DNA from: SAR324 cluster bacterium
Lineage (GTDB): Bacteria > SAR324 > NAC60-12
Length of the DNA stretch: 64,000 nt
Assembly: GCA_028281495.1 (NCBI GenBank)
Contig: JANQJU010000048.1
Location: 36,521-100,520 of the forward strand
Reading direction: 5' to 3'
The first letter of the stretch is position 1, and each line of letters starts with the position of its first letter. The notes beneath the pieces were generated by a model that did not search any database, had not been told where the DNA came from, and saw only the letters and a list, made by a program, of their open reading frames with translations. Positions 56,297 to 64,000 of the stretch are shown piece after piece. The translations under genes and the position numbers were made by a program.

Positions 56297-58629
56297 TGTA
56301 GCTGTGGATTCATTTGTATCTTGGGACTCACTTGCTTTTTATCGAAAATCATCAGCAGGGTCGGTAGCATCACAAGGTCAAGAATCAACGCGAGAACCAG
56401 TACAATGCTTGTCATTTTTCCCATGTCGGAATTGACGCGAAACTCGGACAGTAGCGTAATCATCATAAACCCAACCACCAGAACAAACGTGGTAAGCACT
56501 AGAGAAGGTCCGACGGTATTTAAGGCATATTTGACGGCTTCATGAGCATCCAAAAATTGCTCCCGACGTGCTTTCAAATATTTGCTTAAAAAATGCACGG
56601 TATCGTCCACGACAATTCCAATTGTCATTCCAGAAACCATGGCCAACCCCATCCCGATTTGCCCCACAAGAATCCCCCAAATCCCAAATGCTGTTATCGC
56701 GGGTAGCAGATTTGGCAAGGTGCTGATTAACCCCACTCGCAATGATCGGAAGGCCACAATTAATAGGAGAGAAATCACCACCAACCCCAAAAATGCTCCC
56801 AACACCATACTCTTCACGTCTTTACTCATCATATGGGCAAACATCAACTGGACTCCGGAACCTAGAGAGTTCACTCCAGATGTATTAGATGCCAACCATC
56901 GATCCATGCGTTGTTCCATTTGCAGCACTTCTGTGGTGCTCAAGGTTTTGGAGACTGCCTGAACCCGCAGCGCAGATTTAGTCAGATTGATTTGGTCATT
57001 GAGATCCAATCCATACGGAAGCGACATCTCATAGAGCAACAGATACTGTGCCGCCAGTTGTTGATTATCCGGCAGCTTGTACCACTTGGGATCATCGCCA
57101 TGCATGTTCCGATTCAAACGTTTGAACGTATCTGTGGCTGCATTGACATAAACAATTTCAGGCTGACTTCGCAGCCAGTTCACAAAGCTTTCTGCTTTTT
57201 TTAGAAACTCCGGATTCGTGACCCCATCGGGAATCCCTGAATCAAATGAATAGGTAAATGTATAGGCACCACCAAACTGATCTTCTGCAAAATCATTCGC
57301 CTGCCGCCAAGATAGTGATTTTGCAAAGTATTTAGGAACTTCATCATTAAACTCATTGTGTTGTATGAAATATCCTAAGATCAACACCAGCATTCCGCTC
57401 GCAAGCAATACGAATGCTTTATACTTAGCTAAGAACGCCGCATACCCTCCGTAACTCCCCGACAAAAAAGCGACCCGCCGTTCTCCCGTTTTGATCGGTA
57501 GCACCCGAAGTAAAGCGGGTAGCAACGTGACCGATAGAACAAACGCGACCATGATTCCAAAAGCTACTTGATTGCCTAGAGCGCCAATGGAGTCAGATTC
57601 ACTAAAATTTAGCGTCAAAAAACCAATGGCAGAAGTAATGCTCGTTAAAGCAATCGGTTGAAAATTCAATTTCAGCGCTTCACGGATCGCTTCTACTTTA
57701 GAATTTCCTTTACTGAGATGCTGCTGAAATGAAGTGATCAAATGCACACAATCCGCGACGGCCAAAATTAAAATGATCATCGGCACCGAAGCCGTGATTG
57801 GGGTCAACTTCCATCCCATCATTCCTGAAAACGCCACCCCTGCTACAATGCTAAAAACGAAGACAAGAATGGACGCCATTAAGGGAAGAACGGATCTCAA
57901 GAGGAATGCAACCAACACCACCACAATGAGCATGACAAGTCCCAGAAACATTCCGGCTTCTTTCTCAGCTATCTTCATCACAGTGGCATCGAGTGCGATC
58001 AACCCTCCAATATAGATTTGAATGCCCGGTATACTATTTTGAAATTTAGCTACTGTTTCCTCCACAAATTTCACCGCTTCCAATTTTTCGCTGGCATCTA
58101 CGTTCGGAAAAGCAAAGCTCACACTCACTCCGGTAACATCTCCGTTTTCGTTAATCGCTCGATTCAGTAATAATGGCTCAGCGAGCGCAATTGTTTGGAT
58201 CCTTTCCAACTCTGCTTTACCCAATGGATTGTTTGCGGATACTAAATCACCCACCAACAAATCATCTTCAGCAGCTTCAGAGTGCTGAAAATTCGTCAAA
58301 GAATCGACTCGGATGGAATAAGGAGTTTTCCACAATGCCTGGGTCAATTCTCGCATTCCACTGAGAATCGGTTGGGTAAAGACACTTCCCTCTTTCGCTT
58401 CAACCAAAACCAGAAGGTTATCGTCTCTCGTGTACTCACTTTGAATGGTTTCATAATCAATCAATTTGGGATGATGTGCCCCCAGCAGATCCTGATACGA
58501 CACACTCGGTGCGACAAAACGCATATAGCTCCCGATGAAAACAATTCCTAACAAACACAGAAAAATGGTTTTCCACGGATGATCCACAACAAAGTCGAAC
58601 AGTTTTTGAGTGCTTTTATGGGAAGACAT
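56287..58629 (-). CDS. MMPL/RND-superfamily exporter
   Basis: 780 residues from the ATG at 58629, which has AAGGAG four bases upstream. An in-frame ATG at 58701 lacks such a site. Two MMPL halves, each with a large periplasmic domain after the first helix, about 12 helices overall. Conserved stretches are VPMIILILAVADCVH and GMTIGIVVDDTVHFLSKYL, where the Asp residues fit the proton relay. Substrates in the family are lipids, hopanoids and hydrophobic compounds. The substrate is unknown here. It is transcribed alone, convergent with the heme operon. Confidence 0.9.
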   Translation of the reverse strand: MSSHKSTQKLFDFVVDHPWKTIFLCLLGIVFIGSYMRFVAPSVSYQDLLGAHHPKLIDYETIQSEYTRDDNLLVLVEAKEGSVFTQPILSGMRELTQALWKTPYSIRVDSLTNFQHSEAAEDDLLVGDLVSANNPLGKAELERIQTIALAEPLLLNRAINENGDVTGVSVSFAFPNVDASEKLEAVKFVEETVAKFQNSIPGIQIYIGGLIALDATVMKIAEKEAGMFLGLVMLIVVVLVAFLLRSVLPLMASILVFVFSIVAGVAFSGMMGWKLTPITASVPMIILILAVADCVHLITSFQQHLSKGNSKVEAIREALKLNFQPIALTSITSAIGFLTLNFSESDSIGALGNQVAFGIMVAFVLSVTLLPALLRVLPIKTGERRVAFLSGSYGGYAAFLAKYKAFVLLASGMLVLILGYFIQHNEFNDEVPKYFAKSLSWRQANDFAEDQFGGAYTFTYSFDSGIPDGVTNPEFLKKAESFVNWLRSQPEIVYVNAATDTFKRLNRNMHGDDPKWYKLPDNQQLAAQYLLLYEMSLPYGLDLNDQINLTKSALRVQAVSKTLSTTEVLQMEQRMDRWLASNTSGVNSLGSGVQLMFAHMMSKDVKSMVLGAFLGLVVISLLLIVAFRSLRVGLISTLPNLLPAITAFGIWGILVGQIGMGLAMVSGMTIGIVVDDTVHFLSKYLKARREQFLDAHEAVKYALNTVGPSLVLTTFVLVVGFMMITLLSEFRVNSDMGKMTSIVLVLALILDLVMLPTLLMIFDKKQVSPKIQMNPQLQNA

Positions 58630-58727
58630 GCGACTCCTTCGATTCATGAATTGGCGTTGAGAGATCCTTAAAATCGATCTCCATTGAACTTGAGTATTCA
58701 CCGCTAGACGAAAACCTTCTCAAAAAA

Positions 58728-58786
58728 CCGACAGTGTTTTTATTTTTTTGAAAATTTCTGTCGGAATTTAAAACGTTCAATCGTTA
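58728..58786 (+). promoter_or_regulatory. Candidate ECF-type promoter and inverted repeat before the DGPF/sigma pair
   Basis: CCGACAG at 58728-58734 and CTGTCGG at 58758-58764 form an inverted repeat. TGTCGG (58759-58764), then 17 bases, then CGTTAA (58782) resembles the TGTCGA ... CGTC type promoters of ECF42 sigma factors as I recall them. The DGPF gene starts at 58927. This would make the sigma factor autoregulated. Confidence 0.4.
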
Positions 58787-58813
58787 ATAAAATGATTCGA
58801 AGTCTCTCGCGGT

Positions 58814-58909
58814 GCTGAATCGGGCCATTTCCCCCCAGCTGAATCAGCCCGTTTATGCCAAGCTGAGCCAACCCGTTTATCCTAAGCTGAGCCAGCCGGT
58901 TTAATCCCA
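58814..58909. repeat. Four 24-bp tandem repeats in the leader of the DGPF-sigma operon
   Basis: Units start with GCTGA(A/G)(T/C)C at 58814, 58838, 58862 and 58886. The copies have drifted: the first is most different. They end 17 bases before the DGPF start codon, in the untranslated region between the candidate promoter and the ribosome site (GGAGG). Confidence 0.85.
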
Positions 58910-58926
58910 ATTGACCTGGAGGAACC

Positions 58927-59307
58927 ATGCTATATATATGTCTACTTTATGAAAGCGAAGAAGCTGGAGCCATTCGTAATGGAGAAGAAAGTGATGAAAT
59001 GATTGAGGAGTTTTTGGAGTTAGAAAAAGAAATGAAAAAGCGCAATGCCTATATCCTTGGAAAGCCATTGATGTCGACAGATACTGCAACCACCGTGCGA
59101 ATTGCGAATGGAAAAACCGTGTTTACGGATGGACCTTTTGCAGAAACGAAAGAGCAACTGATTGGCTTTTACCTTCTTGACTGCCAAAACCTGGACGAAG
59201 CCCTAGAATTGGCTGAAAAAATTCCCGTTGCCCGGAGAGGCTGTGTGGAAGTGCGTCCTATTTATGTGATGGATCCCAAACTTCAAGAACGTTTCAACAA
59301 TGTATGA
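58927..59307 (+). CDS. YCII/DGPF-domain protein
   Basis: 126 residues with the DGPF motif (VFTDGPFAETKEQLIGFYLLDC) of YCII-related proteins. GGAGG precedes the ATG. Its stop overlaps the start of the sigma factor by eight bases, the usual arrangement of ECF42 systems, in which DGPF proteins are the partners of the sigma factor. Confidence 0.92.
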   Translation: MLYICLLYESEEAGAIRNGEESDEMIEEFLELEKEMKKRNAYILGKPLMSTDTATTVRIANGKTVFTDGPFAETKEQLIGFYLLDCQNLDEALELAEKIPVARRGCVEVRPIYVMDPKLQERFNNV

Positions 59308-60550
59308 AATCGGATTCGAAAACCTGATCAAAACCCAGTCTCCCCGAGCACTCGCAACACTCATTCAACTGCTTAAAGATTTTGACCTTGCAGAAGACGT
59401 CTTGCAAGAAAGCTGGGAAATGGCCCTCAAAAAGTGGCCTGTCGAAGGAATACCTAGCAATCCGGTTGCTTGGCTCGTGACCACCGGACGAAACAAAGCC
59501 ATTGATCGGTTTCGCCGACACCAAACGGAACAAAAATTTGTAGAACAAACGCTGATTGCTCCTGAACCGTTTGACGACATTTCCGATTTGAGCACCGATG
59601 CCGAACATGAACGGATCTACTTTGATGACAACTTATTGAAATTGATCTTCACCTGCTGTCATCCCACCCTTTCTATGGAAGCTCAAATCGCCTTGACCCT
59701 AAAAACAATCGTAGGTCTCTCGTTGGAAGAAATTGCACGAGCATTTCTCATTGTCCCTCGAACTATGGAACAACGCCTCGTTCGAGCCAAGCGAAAGATC
59801 AAACTCGCTAAAATTCCTTATGAAGTCCCTGGACCACAACAATTATCCGAACGTCTTGCTGGGGTTTTGCTGACCATTTACCTGATTTTCAATGAAGGTT
59901 ACACCGCAACCGAAGGCGACCTTCCCATCCGAACAGGACTCTGTACCGAATCCATCCGTTTGGCCCGCTTGGTTCACCGCTTATTCCGAGGGGAGCCTGA
60001 AGTGATCGGTTTGTTAGCATTGCTTATATTGCAGGATGCAAGAAGGAAAGCGCGAATGGATTCTACTGGCAATCTGATCCCTTTGGAAAAACAGAATCGC
60101 TCGCTATGGAATCAATCACAGATTATGGAGGGTTCTCTATTGATTGAAAAAGCACTTCGCCTTAAGTGCCCAGGGCCTTATCAAATCCAAGCAGCCATCG
60201 CCGCATTGCATGATGAGGCCAAGTCGGCCGAAGACACGGATTGGGTTCAAATATCACTCCTTTATCAGAAACTAATCAATTACTTACCGTCTCCTGTCGT
60301 CCGTTTAAACCATGCGGTGGCTGTCTCGATGGCCGATAGCCCCAAGGCGGGTTTAACGATTCTAGAGGAACTGAAAGATTCCCCTGAGCTGAGGGAATAT
60401 CTACCTTATTATATCACCTTGGGTAGCTTCTCTCAGCAATTGGGTCAGATCAATGAAGCACGTCAAGCCTATAAAAAAGCACTCACCTTGACAAAAAATC
60501 TAGGAGAACAAAATCATATTCAAAACCTCCTAAAAGACCTTAAACCCTAA
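59300..60550 (+). CDS. ECF42-type RNA polymerase sigma factor with C-terminal extension
   Basis: 416 residues. Sigma region 2 (about 5-75; DFDLAEDVLQESWEMAL and AWLVTTGRNKAIDRF) and region 4 (about 105-165; LKTIVGLSLEEIARAF) are followed by a long alpha-helical, TPR-containing extension (about 180-416; YLIFNEGYTATEGD, LPYYITLGSFSQQLG), typical of ECF42, where the extension is needed for activity. No anti-sigma gene is present. The DGPF gene precedes it and overlaps. Confidence 0.92.
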   Translation: MYEIGFENLIKTQSPRALATLIQLLKDFDLAEDVLQESWEMALKKWPVEGIPSNPVAWLVTTGRNKAIDRFRRHQTEQKFVEQTLIAPEPFDDISDLSTDAEHERIYFDDNLLKLIFTCCHPTLSMEAQIALTLKTIVGLSLEEIARAFLIVPRTMEQRLVRAKRKIKLAKIPYEVPGPQQLSERLAGVLLTIYLIFNEGYTATEGDLPIRTGLCTESIRLARLVHRLFRGEPEVIGLLALLILQDARRKARMDSTGNLIPLEKQNRSLWNQSQIMEGSLLIEKALRLKCPGPYQIQAAIAALHDEAKSAEDTDWVQISLLYQKLINYLPSPVVRLNHAVAVSMADSPKAGLTILEELKDSPELREYLPYYITLGSFSQQLGQINEARQAYKKALTLTKNLGEQNHIQNLLKDLKP

Positions 60551-60630
60551 GCTGAGCAAATTTCTACTACAACTTTCTTATCTAATGGATTTCAGAATCC
60601 AACTTCACTCTCTCTTATAACCAAAACTTC

Positions 60631-60791
60631 GGTATTCCAAAGACAACTCTCTTGAAATCAACATCCCGGTTTACCGAAGACAACTCTCTTGAAATCAACA
60701 TTCCGGTATTCCGAAGACAACCTTTCTGAAATCGACATCCTCGCATTCCGAAGACAACCTTTCTGAAATCGACATCCTGGCATTCCAAAGG
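60631..60791. repeat. 37-bp tandem repeat, four full copies and one partial
   Basis: Units at 60631, 60668, 60705 and 60742, then a partial copy from 60779. Each begins (G/C)G(T/C)(A/T)TTCC or similar and ends GAAATC(A/G)ACAT(C/T)CC-like. The first two and last two are most alike, so expansion happened at least twice. Contiguous units without spacers rule out CRISPR. The rest of the gap 60551-61017 has no gene. Confidence 0.9.
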
Positions 60792-61017
60792 TCTTACAAG
60801 ATTCAAAACTTCAATTGTCTCTTGATCTTGCTCAGGCAAAACTTCGTGTTTCCAAGTTGACGCAACCTACGGTGAAATGACAGGATGGAATTGAAACACA
60901 CCTTGCTTCCAAAATAGACAGTTTGTGTCGATGAACGGGAAGATTTTCTTAAGGACATTTTTCTTAAGGAAGGGAGAGTTCCATTCAGAACCGATCAAAT
61001 CAAAGAGAGGCCAAACC

Positions 61018-61851
61018 ATGACAGATTTAATTGGAAAAATTGCAATTGTGACTGGTGCAAGCCGAGGAGCCGGACAAGGCATTGCAACGGAATTAGGGGC
61101 TGCAGGAGCAACCGTGTATGTAACTGGACGAACGCCAAGCGATATCGAAGAAACAGCACGACTGGCAACAGAAAAAGGTGGAATGGGAATTGCCATTCGC
61201 TGTGATCATACTATTGATTCGGAAGTAGAGGCTGTGGTCCATCGAGTCTATGAAGAACAAAAACGAATCGACCTCTTAGTAAACAACGTTTGGGGCGGCT
61301 ATGAACAATACGATCAATCGTTCGACGATCCTTTTTGGAAACAGCCCCTTTGGCGCTGGAATAAGATGTTTGACGCTGGCGTGCGTGCTCATTACACAGC
61401 CAGTCGACTGGTGGCTCCTTTCATGATGAAACGCCGATCCGGATTGATTGTGAATACAATCGCCTGGGATCAAGGAAAGTATCTTGGCAGCGTTCTTTAT
61501 GATGTCGCCAAAACCGCAAGCAGCCGAATGGCCTACTGTATGGCACTCGAACTCAAAGAACACCAAGTCACGTCAGTAGCAGTAGCCCCAGGGTGGATGC
61601 GAACTAAAGTCGTGCTTAAACACTTCCACACTGACGAAGATCATTGGACCGAAATTCCAGAACTTCAAACGACAGAGTCCACACGTTATATTGGCCGTTC
61701 CATCGTAGCTTTGGCCTCCGATCCCCAAATTCTCAAAAAAACAGGACGCACTTTAACAGCTGGTGATCTTGCTGCAGAATACAAGTTCACCGATATTGAT
61801 GGACGACAGGTTCCCCCCTTTCGTATCCCAGAGGACTCTTTAAAAGTTTGA
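61018..61851 (+). CDS. Short-chain dehydrogenase/reductase, DHRS1-like
   Basis: 277 residues from the ATG at 61018 (AGAGAGG seven bases upstream). An in-frame start 31 codons upstream lacks a ribosome site. It has the NAD(P) motif TGASRGAGQGIA, the NNVWGG motif, and the catalytic Tyr-Lys pair in LYDVAKTASS. The layout matches the DHRS1-type subgroup. Substrate unknown. It stands alone. Confidence 0.9.
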   Translation: MTDLIGKIAIVTGASRGAGQGIATELGAAGATVYVTGRTPSDIEETARLATEKGGMGIAIRCDHTIDSEVEAVVHRVYEEQKRIDLLVNNVWGGYEQYDQSFDDPFWKQPLWRWNKMFDAGVRAHYTASRLVAPFMMKRRSGLIVNTIAWDQGKYLGSVLYDVAKTASSRMAYCMALELKEHQVTSVAVAPGWMRTKVVLKHFHTDEDHWTEIPELQTTESTRYIGRSIVALASDPQILKKTGRTLTAGDLAAEYKFTDIDGRQVPPFRIPEDSLKV

Positions 61852-62055
61852 TCACTTTTTACAGTCTCTCCAGATATAATATAAACGGAAAGTTCAATCT
61901 TAAAATTGGTTAGTTGTATGAAAAATATCAGGTGCGAAAATTGGCAAAACTCTGAGATATATCCTTTTAAGAACCACAGGAAGGGTTCGTAGGATTATAA
62001 CGCATAAACTTATGTTAAACCTCGAAAAGGTTGGCAGCGGACCAAACATGTTAAA

Positions 62056-62604
62056 TTATTTTGAAGAGCTGTCTAAAACCACCTCGCCCTGGTCCCCTAT
62101 GCGCAACACAGCATCGAACTTTCCATATTTACCTCTGAATCCTTTGATCAAAGGAGTTTTCCCTTGTTTTAACAATGCTTTGATATGCGTGTCTTTAAGA
62201 TGTTTCTTTGCGATAGTCTTCCATACTTTGAACTCACAACCCTCATTGTAACGATCACAGTTATACGAACGGACCTGCTTTACCACATGCCCTTCTTCAC
62301 ATTGTGGACAAGGTCCTATGACCGTAGACCTTTCTTCAAAGACCAATTCAACTTTATATTCTTCGTTCAAACGCAATGTCGCATCGAAAAATCCATGTTT
62401 CCCTTGAAAATCTTTGATAGTGCGTGTTTGTCCTTTTTTCAGCAGTTGCTTGACGTGCGATTCACTCAACGACTTTTTTGCATAGATTGGTCGAATTTTG
62501 AAATCGCAGCCTTCTTTCCAACGATTACAGTTCCAAGCAAAGTTTCCTGGTACTACCCTACCCAATTTACATTTAGGACACGCTCCTAAGGCTGTAACTG
62601 GCAT
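62056..62604 (-). CDS. Double topoisomerase-type zinc-ribbon protein (Toprim_Crpt-like)
   Basis: 182 residues made of two copies of a unit: CPKCKLGRV...CNRWKEGCDFKI with LKKGQTRTIKDFQGK, then CPQCEEGHV...CDRYNEGCEFKV with LKQGKTPLIKGFRGK. This is the repeat found at the C-terminus of type I topoisomerases (topoisomerase III), here as a free protein without the catalytic part. GGGGA precedes the ATG. It may bind single-stranded DNA. It could be debris of a larger gene but the frame is intact. Confidence 0.82.
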   Translation of the reverse strand: MPVTALGACPKCKLGRVVPGNFAWNCNRWKEGCDFKIRPIYAKKSLSESHVKQLLKKGQTRTIKDFQGKHGFFDATLRLNEEYKVELVFEERSTVIGPCPQCEEGHVVKQVRSYNCDRYNEGCEFKVWKTIAKKHLKDTHIKALLKQGKTPLIKGFRGKYGKFDAVLRIGDQGEVVLDSSSK

Positions 62605-63414
62605 CTCGTTTTCCCCAAAATATAAGTGTAATCAACATGTAGCAATGCATCTAATTTCCTATTAGATTTTATGTTCACCACCAAGCCTACATCAAATTTT
62701 CACTCAATTTTTGCAGAATTTGAAGATTTCTGGCTAAATGTGATCAACATACTGCGGTCACACCTCCAAGTCTTCAGCGGCATTGCTATGGTGATGACTT
62801 CCATACCTGAATTATAAAACGATTAAGTTTAGTGTTATAGTTTTTTCAAGCCTTTCAAAGGTTTCGCTGTTCTCAAAAGTCATGCCTATTGGACCGCTTT
62901 TTTTGGAACAACGGCTGATTCAGTATAGCCTTTCGAGGCGTATCCAGTCCTTAGCGAAACAGGCCATTTTTCCAGCCCTGGTTTGAGAACCATCGAAGCG
63001 AGTTTTCACAAATTAACTTAGTGAGATTTAATCAATCCCACGAAAATGAAACAAAAACTTTCAATCCAGTTCTGATACCAGAAAAAATATAACTTAAGTT
63101 CAACAAGTAATAGATAGCCAGTTCCAAGTCGGAAAAACGATCCATTTCCTGTTAACGGCCAATAAGAAATGGTTCCCCGCACTTTTGATACTGCTGCAAA
63201 TTATCTTTTAGGGTATAATCTGAGTATTTCGATTACCCAAGCCGAAGCGAAACGACAGAAATACACGGAAAGAATCGGTAGAGATGGGGACTCTTTGCTG
63301 AAAGTCATCAATCCTCCTCAAGCTCCCCCCTGATTGAGGCAAGTGATGATGTGGTTCACTGAAAGTTGACATCTTGCTAAGGTTGTTTTTTTTCAACCAT
63401 CGAACGCAAGAGGA
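62605..63414. other. Non-coding region without supported features
   Basis: 810 AT-rich bases between the zinc-ribbon gene and the transposase remnant. I find no ORF with a ribosome site, no tRNA, and no clear terminator. Upstream signals of the zinc-ribbon gene should lie near its left end. Confidence 0.5.
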
Positions 63415-63510
63415 ATGATGTCCCATCCAACCAGAAGGAAATTTAGTGAAGCATTCAAAAAAGATACGTTTACATTGATCGAACGAGGCTACCCGCTTTG
63501 GTTTCTAAGG
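63415..63510 (+). pseudogene. IS3-family transposase OrfA N-terminal remnant
   Basis: From an ATG at 63415 (or 63418) about 30 residues read MSHPTRRKFSEAFKKD and then TLIERGY, the usual start of IS3 OrfA proteins (…RRKFSPEFK…L…GYS…). Homology then stops and the frame runs into unrelated sequence to a TGA near 63588. No OrfB, no insertion ends seen. A decayed element beside the rRNA operon. Confidence 0.55.
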
Positions 63511-63809
63511 TGGTGTCTAATAGGACGATGTCGTCACTGTGGAGCGTTAGCTCTGGATTGGGAACGAATTTTCTTCGATTCGAGGTGACAGGTAACTTAA
63601 CGAAGTAGTACTAGGTCACCAATCAAGATCAATTGGCACATTTAATATATTTAAAAGTTATTAATAGAATAATCTCACATACTGGAAAAAATAAACCTTT
63701 ATGAAAAAATAACTTTTCAATGTATAAGAGTTGTATTTAAAATATCAGATAGGATCTAGAGACTTTTGAGAGGAATATAAGATGCTGAGACTAGTGAATA
63801 ACTTTGGAA

Positions 63810-63893
63810 TGCCGAGAGCCGGAATCGAACCGGCACGGGGTCACCCCCACTGGATTTTGAATCCAGCGCGTCTACCAATTTCACCACCTCGGC
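63810..63893 (-). tRNA. tRNA-Leu (anticodon CAA)
   Basis: On the minus strand the sequence starts GCCGAGG (acceptor arm) and ends CTCGGCA. The D-arm contains GGTAGACGC, the anticodon stem-loop is CTGGA-TTCAAAA-TCCAG (anticodon CAA), a long variable arm GTGGGGGTGACCCC-like follows, and the T-arm has GGTTCGATTCC. The variable arm marks it as a leucine (class II) tRNA. It is downstream of the 5S gene in transcription order. Confidence 0.95.
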
Positions 63894-63925
63894 ATAGTAA
63901 GATTCAGCGGCAAATGAACAAAAGT

Positions 63926-64000
63926 TCCGGCACTGACCGACTCTCCCACGAAGTTTCCTTCGCAGTACCATAGGCGCCAAGGGGCTTAACTTCTGTGTTC
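63926..64000 (-). rRNA. 5S ribosomal RNA, 3' part (5' end beyond window)
   Basis: Reading the minus strand from the right edge gives GAACACAGAAGTTAAGCCCC, then GGTACTGCG, GTGGGAGAGTCGGTC and GTGCCGG, all classic 5S rRNA blocks. The 3' end is set near 63926 and is approximate to a few bases. The 16S and 23S genes of this operon should lie to the right. Confidence 0.9.

Noticed and set aside
60631..60791. CRISPR array
   Set aside because: The 37-bp units are directly adjacent with no spacers, and no cas genes are nearby.
60615..60839. Minus-strand ORF of 74 residues
   Set aside because: It only reads through the 37-bp repeats, whose length is not a multiple of three, and it lacks a ribosome site.

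Overview
The window comes from a Gram-negative bacterium. It has a TonB-dependent outer-membrane receptor, Sec and lipoprotein signal peptides, and a periplasmic-binding-protein-dependent heme importer. By eye the base composition is middling. The 5S rRNA fragment at the right edge looks proteobacterial. The mixture of hybrid NRPS-PKS genes, 7TM-DISM hybrid kinase, class III cyclase, RsbU-type partner switching and PD-(D/E)XK orphan genes (AAA-ATPase-like, DUF2887, Uma2) fits a deltaproteobacterium-like or similar large-genome environmental lineage. I cannot name the taxon.

Layout. (1) 1-9944, minus strand: the 5' part of a nonribosomal peptide/polyketide operon read in the order carrier protein, acyl-CoA dehydrogenase, stand-alone serine-type adenylation enzyme, then a giant C-A(Ser)-PCP-KS-AT-KR synthase that runs off the left edge. 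The first three genes look like a route from serine to a modified aminoacyl-ACP, as in aminomalonyl-ACP cassettes. (2) 10366-13941: a 7TM hybrid sensor kinase. (3) 13990-38160: the most unusual part. Two giant proteins of about 2,810 residues (SpvB/TcB-like N-terminus, RHS/YD shell, variable C-terminal tail) are each preceded by a small protein of about 295 residues with a three-fold internal repeat. A third, orphan small paralogue and a cytoplasmic beta-propeller gene also belong to the set. Three related leader regions, each ending in a hairpin of different sequence, precede the three small-protein/propeller units. An AAA-ATPase/PD-(D/E)XK gene sits inside the set and a DUF2887 nuclease-like gene borders it. 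(4) 39214-45698: a small double zinc-ribbon protein, a membrane adenylate cyclase, then a four-gene signalling operon (periplasmic binding protein, membrane PP2C phosphatase, HATPase switch kinase, STAS protein fused to a zinc ribbon). (5) 45705-48679: Uma2 protein, PLP aminotransferase, ABM-type monooxygenase and DUF3501 protein. (6) 49095-56159: a complete heme uptake and use operon (TonB receptor, two paralogous lipoproteins, HmuTUV, HugZ). (7) 56287-62604: MMPL/RND exporter, DGPF protein with its ECF42-type sigma factor, SDR dehydrogenase, and a double topoisomerase-type zinc ribbon protein. (8) 62605-64000: mostly non-coding, with an IS3-type transposase remnant, a tRNA-Leu(CAA) and the end of a 5S rRNA gene from an rRNA operon that enters from the right.

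A feature running through the whole window is many short, nearly perfect tandem duplications, both inside genes (always in frame) and between genes.

How the parts work together: the heme locus is self-contained (outer-membrane entry, periplasmic capture, inner-membrane transport, cytosolic handling). The cyclase and the partner-switching operon suggest linked second-messenger and anti-sigma signalling. The RHS module has no VgrG, PAAR, Hcp, TcA-like subunit or recognisable immunity gene in the window, so how its products are delivered and what they act on are open questions.
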